Assembly: GCA_037140615.1 (NCBI GenBank)
Contig: JBAXED010000002.1
Coordinates: 37,752-101,751 of the forward strand
DNA from: CAINVV01 sp037140615
GTDB taxonomy: Bacteria; Bacteroidota; Bacteroidia; Bacteroidales; Prolixibacteraceae
Direction: 5' to 3'
Length of the DNA: 64,000 nucleotides
Below the pieces are notes generated by a model. That model did no database searches, had not been told where the DNA came from, and was given only the letters and a program-made list of their open reading frames with translations. Below, in pieces: positions 61,608-64,000 of this stretch (position 1 is the first letter of the stretch; every line of letters starts with the position of its first letter). A program made the translations under genes and the position numbers.

Positions 61608-62105
61608 ATGTCGTTAGCTTATCTCATTTTAGGGGGAAATCAAGGAAATAGAGTCGAAATATTTTCGAAAGCAATTGATTTAATAACCAGCAAGATTGGT
61701 CTAAAATTGGCAATTTCTGCCATGTATGAAAGTGAATCCTGGGGATTTAAATCCGAATTATTTATAAATCAGGCTGTTATTATAGAAACAATACTTTCTC
61801 CATCCGAGGTATTATCGGGCACACAACAAATTGAAACTCTTTTGGGGCGCGTCAGAAAAACAGACGGATATGAAGCGCGAACCATTGACATTGATTTGCT
61901 CTATTTTGATTCTTTGGTCATTAGAGAGGCTGATCTGCAGATTCCGCACCCTAAAATTGCAGAGCGGAGGTTTGTTCTGGTACCCCTTGCAGAAATTGCC
62001 CCAGACCTCAGGGATTCTGTAACGGGCATAACCGTCCTGGAAATGCTCGCTGAATGTGCAGACGCATCAAAGGTTTGGAAATTAGCCGACAGCAAAAGCC
62101 TCTAA
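61608..62105 (+). CDS. folK: 2-amino-4-hydroxy-6-hydroxymethyldihydropteridine diphosphokinase
   Basis: 165 residues. AYLILGGNQGNR opening, AMYESESWGFKSELFINQAV and RTIDIDLLYFDSLVI..PHPKIAERRFVLVPLAEIAP: complete HPPK signature. Transfers pyrophosphate to the pterin in folate synthesis. Its stop lies one base from the convergent upp stop. Confidence 0.96.
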   Translation: MSLAYLILGGNQGNRVEIFSKAIDLITSKIGLKLAISAMYESESWGFKSELFINQAVIIETILSPSEVLSGTQQIETLLGRVRKTDGYEARTIDIDLLYFDSLVIREADLQIPHPKIAERRFVLVPLAEIAPDLRDSVTGITVLEMLAECADASKVWKLADSKSL

Positions 62106-62106
62106 A

Positions 62107-62790
62107 TCAAAAATGTGTGTGAGGAACAATCTCTTTCGAATCAATTTTTGGTCCGTAAGCAAGATCACCTGCATCGCCGAGTCCGGGTACGATGTATGAC
62201 TTTGGCGTCATTTCCGGATCTACAGCCCCAATCCATAAGGTTACTTTGTCGTTGGGCAATTTATCCATGATGTACTCCAATCCCTGTTTACTGGCAATGA
62301 GCGAAACCAGATGAATATGACTGGGTTCGCCCTTTTCGAGCAAAGCATGATAGCCAACTTCCATGGAAGAACCGGTTGCCAGCATCGGATCAGAAAGTAT
62401 TACCACTTTGTTGTCTAGCAATGGAGAGGCGATGTATTGGAAATCGATGTGAAAATCACCGTTGGGGTCGTATTTGCGGTAAGCGGAGATGAAACAGTTT
62501 TCGGCTTGGTCGAAGCAGTTCAGCAAACCCTGATGAAGTGGCAATCCTGCCCTCAAAATAGTGGCCAGGACAGGTTGTTGTTCGAGCACCCTCATTTTGG
62601 CCACGCCGAGTGAGGTGGTTATCTCTTTGTTTTTATACGGAAGCTCCTTGCTGATTTCGTAGGCAAAGATTTCGCCAACTCTCTCCAGATTTTTCCTGAA
62701 CCGTAAGCGATCTTTCTGTACTACTTCATCGCGAATTTCTGAAAGGTACTGGTTAAATAGGGAGTTGCTTTCGCCAAGGATATGTATCAT
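62107..62790 (-). CDS. upp: Uracil phosphoribosyltransferase
   Basis: 227 residues, slightly longer than the usual 208. LRAGLPLHQGLLNCF, VILSDPMLATGSSMEVGYHAL (PRPP loop) and GLGDAGDLAYG are present. Converts uracil and PRPP to UMP. Convergent with folK, co-directional with radC. Confidence 0.95.
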   Translation of the reverse strand: MIHILGESNSLFNQYLSEIRDEVVQKDRLRFRKNLERVGEIFAYEISKELPYKNKEITTSLGVAKMRVLEQQPVLATILRAGLPLHQGLLNCFDQAENCFISAYRKYDPNGDFHIDFQYIASPLLDNKVVILSDPMLATGSSMEVGYHALLEKGEPSHIHLVSLIASKQGLEYIMDKLPNDKVTLWIGAVDPEMTPKSYIVPGLGDAGDLAYGPKIDSKEIVPHTHF

Positions 62791-62828
62791 CTGAGATTTT
62801 TGGTAAAAATAAAAAAAATCTCTGATGG

Positions 62829-63524
62829 CTACAACAATCCCTCATCTGCAAAACTAAAATACCCGGCCTGGGTGACAATCAGATGGTCAATTACGGGAAT
62901 TTCCATCAATGCTGCCGATTCTTTCAATTGCCGGGTAATTTTCTTGTCAGCATCACTGGGCTCCAGATTGCCGGAAGGATGGTTGTGACAAAAGATCAGA
63001 GATGTTGCATGTTTCTCCAGCGCTAATTTTAACACCAGCCGAACATCAATGACAGTGCCTGTCATGCCACCCTGACTAAGCTTCTGCTTGCCGATCACTT
63101 TGTTTTGCCGGTTGAGAAAGAGCACCCAAAATTCCTCATGGGAAAGATCTCCAATCTCGGGTCTGAGGTAATTGGCAGCATCCTTGCTCCCTTTGATCTG
63201 CCCATTCTCAAGCGCTTCGGATTGATTTCTTCTTCTGCCAAGCTCCATAGCGGCGATCAGGGTAATGGCTTTGGCCTCGCCAATGCCTCTGAAGCGCTTC
63301 AGTTCATCGCAATTCATTTTACCGAGCTCGTGGAGGTTGTGGTGAATGGAGTCCATGATGCGGCGTGACAGCTCGACTGCCGACTCTTTGCTGTTGCCAC
63401 TTGAGATGAGGATGGCGATAAGTTCGCCGTCGGTAAGGGCGGAGATTCCCCTGCTGATCAGTTTTTCCCTGGGTCTGTCCTCTACTGCCCAGGATTTAAT
63501 ACCCACTTTTTTATAATTTCCCAT
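62829..63524 (-). CDS. radC: RadC family JAMM-domain protein
   Basis: 231 residues. N-terminal helix-hairpin-helix (FRGIGEAKAITLIAAMELGRR), then the MPN/JAMM domain with CHNHPSGNLEPSDAD: His180, His182, Ser190 and Asp193 in the H-x-H-x7-S-x2-D zinc pattern. Traditional name DNA repair protein RadC; the actual role is disputed. Confidence 0.94.
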   Translation of the reverse strand: MGNYKKVGIKSWAVEDRPREKLISRGISALTDGELIAILISSGNSKESAVELSRRIMDSIHHNLHELGKMNCDELKRFRGIGEAKAITLIAAMELGRRRNQSEALENGQIKGSKDAANYLRPEIGDLSHEEFWVLFLNRQNKVIGKQKLSQGGMTGTVIDVRLVLKLALEKHATSLIFCHNHPSGNLEPSDADKKITRQLKESAALMEIPVIDHLIVTQAGYFSFADEGLL

Positions 63525-63613
63525 GTATGCTGAAGGTTAACGGGAGATTGGCCGGAAAAACCTTCTTCATCAAGTTACCACAATTATGGGAGAAAAGCGA
63601 AAATAAAAGCACA

Positions 63614-63642
63614 AAAAGGGTACCCAATTTGGGCACCCTTTT
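63614..63642 (-). terminator. Terminator behind rpsT
   Basis: Stem of 12 pairs with one A-C mismatch (63614-63625 with 63631-63642), five-base loop; read on the minus strand it is followed by a T-run. Confidence 0.8.
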
Positions 63643-63663
63643 CAAATATAATGTTTGAACAAA

Positions 63664-63915
63664 TTATAATCCGTTGACGAGCAGAGTCAAACTTGATTTC
63701 AAGTTCGATGCTTTGTTCTTGTGGATAACATTGGTCTTGGCCAATTTATCCAACATGCCCACTACCTTTGGAAGCAGTTCAGCAGCCTTTTCTTTCTCTG
63801 TGGTGCTGCGCAGTTCGCGAACAGCGTTACGGGCAGTTTTTGAATAATACTTGTTGTGAAGACGGTGAACTTCACTCTGTTTTGCTCTTTTGATGGACGA
63901 CTTATGGTTTGCCAT
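63664..63915 (-). CDS. rpsT: 30S ribosomal protein S20
   Basis: 83 residues, lysine-rich, helical: MANHKSSIKRAKQSEVHRLHNKYYSKTARNAVREL and the end NKASNLKSSLTLLVNGL are standard S20. Binds 16S rRNA during 30S assembly. Between a tRNA gene (upstream) and radC. Confidence 0.98.
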   Translation of the reverse strand: MANHKSSIKRAKQSEVHRLHNKYYSKTARNAVRELRSTTEKEKAAELLPKVVGMLDKLAKTNVIHKNKASNLKSSLTLLVNGL

Positions 63916-63947
63916 TGTAAAAAAATTTCTATTTCAAATAATAAATG

Positions 63948-64000
63948 TAGTCTGTAGGGGATTCGAACCCCTATGGCAAGAATGAAAATCTTGAATCCTA
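63948..64000 (-). tRNA. tRNA-Glu(UUC), 3' part only; 5' end outside window
   Basis: Read on the minus strand: anticodon stem CAAGA/TCTTG with loop TTTTCAT (anticodon TTC), variable CCAT, T-arm AGGGG-TTCGAAT-CCCCT, acceptor strand ACAGACT and discriminator A at 63948. No CCA is encoded. The D-arm is cut and the 5' acceptor strand lies beyond 64000. Confidence 0.92.

Overview
The window is chromosomal DNA of a Bacteroidota bacterium, most likely an environmental member of class Bacteroidia (Bacteroidales or Marinilabiliales-like). This rests on the gene families (OstA-like protein, DUF5683, DUF4349, DUF5063, DUF2795, an rnfBCDGEA operon preceded by rseC, an OMP_b-brl_3 TonB receptor), on many genes having no Shine-Dalgarno and several having TTG starts, and on perfect Bacteroidota -7 boxes (TAnnTTTG) close upstream of at least twelve genes or transcripts. 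No phage, transposase, CRISPR array, secondary-metabolite cluster or defence island is visible.

Layout. 1-11.4 kb is a polysaccharide-use region: a partial Gfo/Idh/MocA oxidoreductase, a heparinase II/III-like lyase, a CE15-like esterase, a BNR-4 propeller protein, a TonB-dependent receptor on the other strand and a GH50-like agarase-type glycosidase. A sialidase-like propeller protein follows at 18.9-20.1 kb. 11.4-18.8 kb holds small envelope and redox genes: DUF2007, a Crp/Fnr regulator, two outer-membrane-type proteins, a DUF6544 lipoprotein, a membrane flavodoxin/ferredoxin fusion, DUF4349 and DUF4395. 20-26 kb on the minus strand carries an RhlE-like helicase, an RlmI-like methyltransferase, a DEDD exonuclease, DUF5063 and RecQ. 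26-32 kb has guaB, two SurA/PpiC-type chaperones and an OstA-like LPS-transport protein. 32-38 kb has DUF2795, a PduO-type adenosyltransferase, a LolD/MacB-type ATPase, an orphan lipoprotein, a methyltransferase-like protein and recG. 38.4-43.9 kb is the Rnf ion-pumping ferredoxin:NAD oxidoreductase operon. 44-64 kb is mostly housekeeping: slipin, a TonB-like protein, YbjQ, yicC-gmk-nadD, priA, parA-parB-DUF5683-mltD, ettA, sppA-lpxK-pnp, folK, upp, radC, rpsT and the 3' part of a tRNA-Glu.

The least explained signal lies between the genes. At least eight intergenic spacers carry short tandem arrays with different words (7-, 8-, 9/10-mers and longer), packed against start or stop codons and in three places arranged as facing inverted copies. 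The clearest case is the divergent recG/methyltransferase spacer, where both genes have the same TTTAG(T)TCAC array right before the start codon. A second class consists of palindromic REP-like hairpins, including one core (ACCTGACAGG) seen twice about 34 kb apart. I cannot assign a function to either class; they are the main candidates for something undescribed here. Other points of interest are a three-fold 29-residue repeat inserted in the OstA-like protein, a short promoter-to-terminator unit that could be a small RNA, a G8 tract in a signal-peptide coding region, and a GxxExxY gene remnant behind rnfA.
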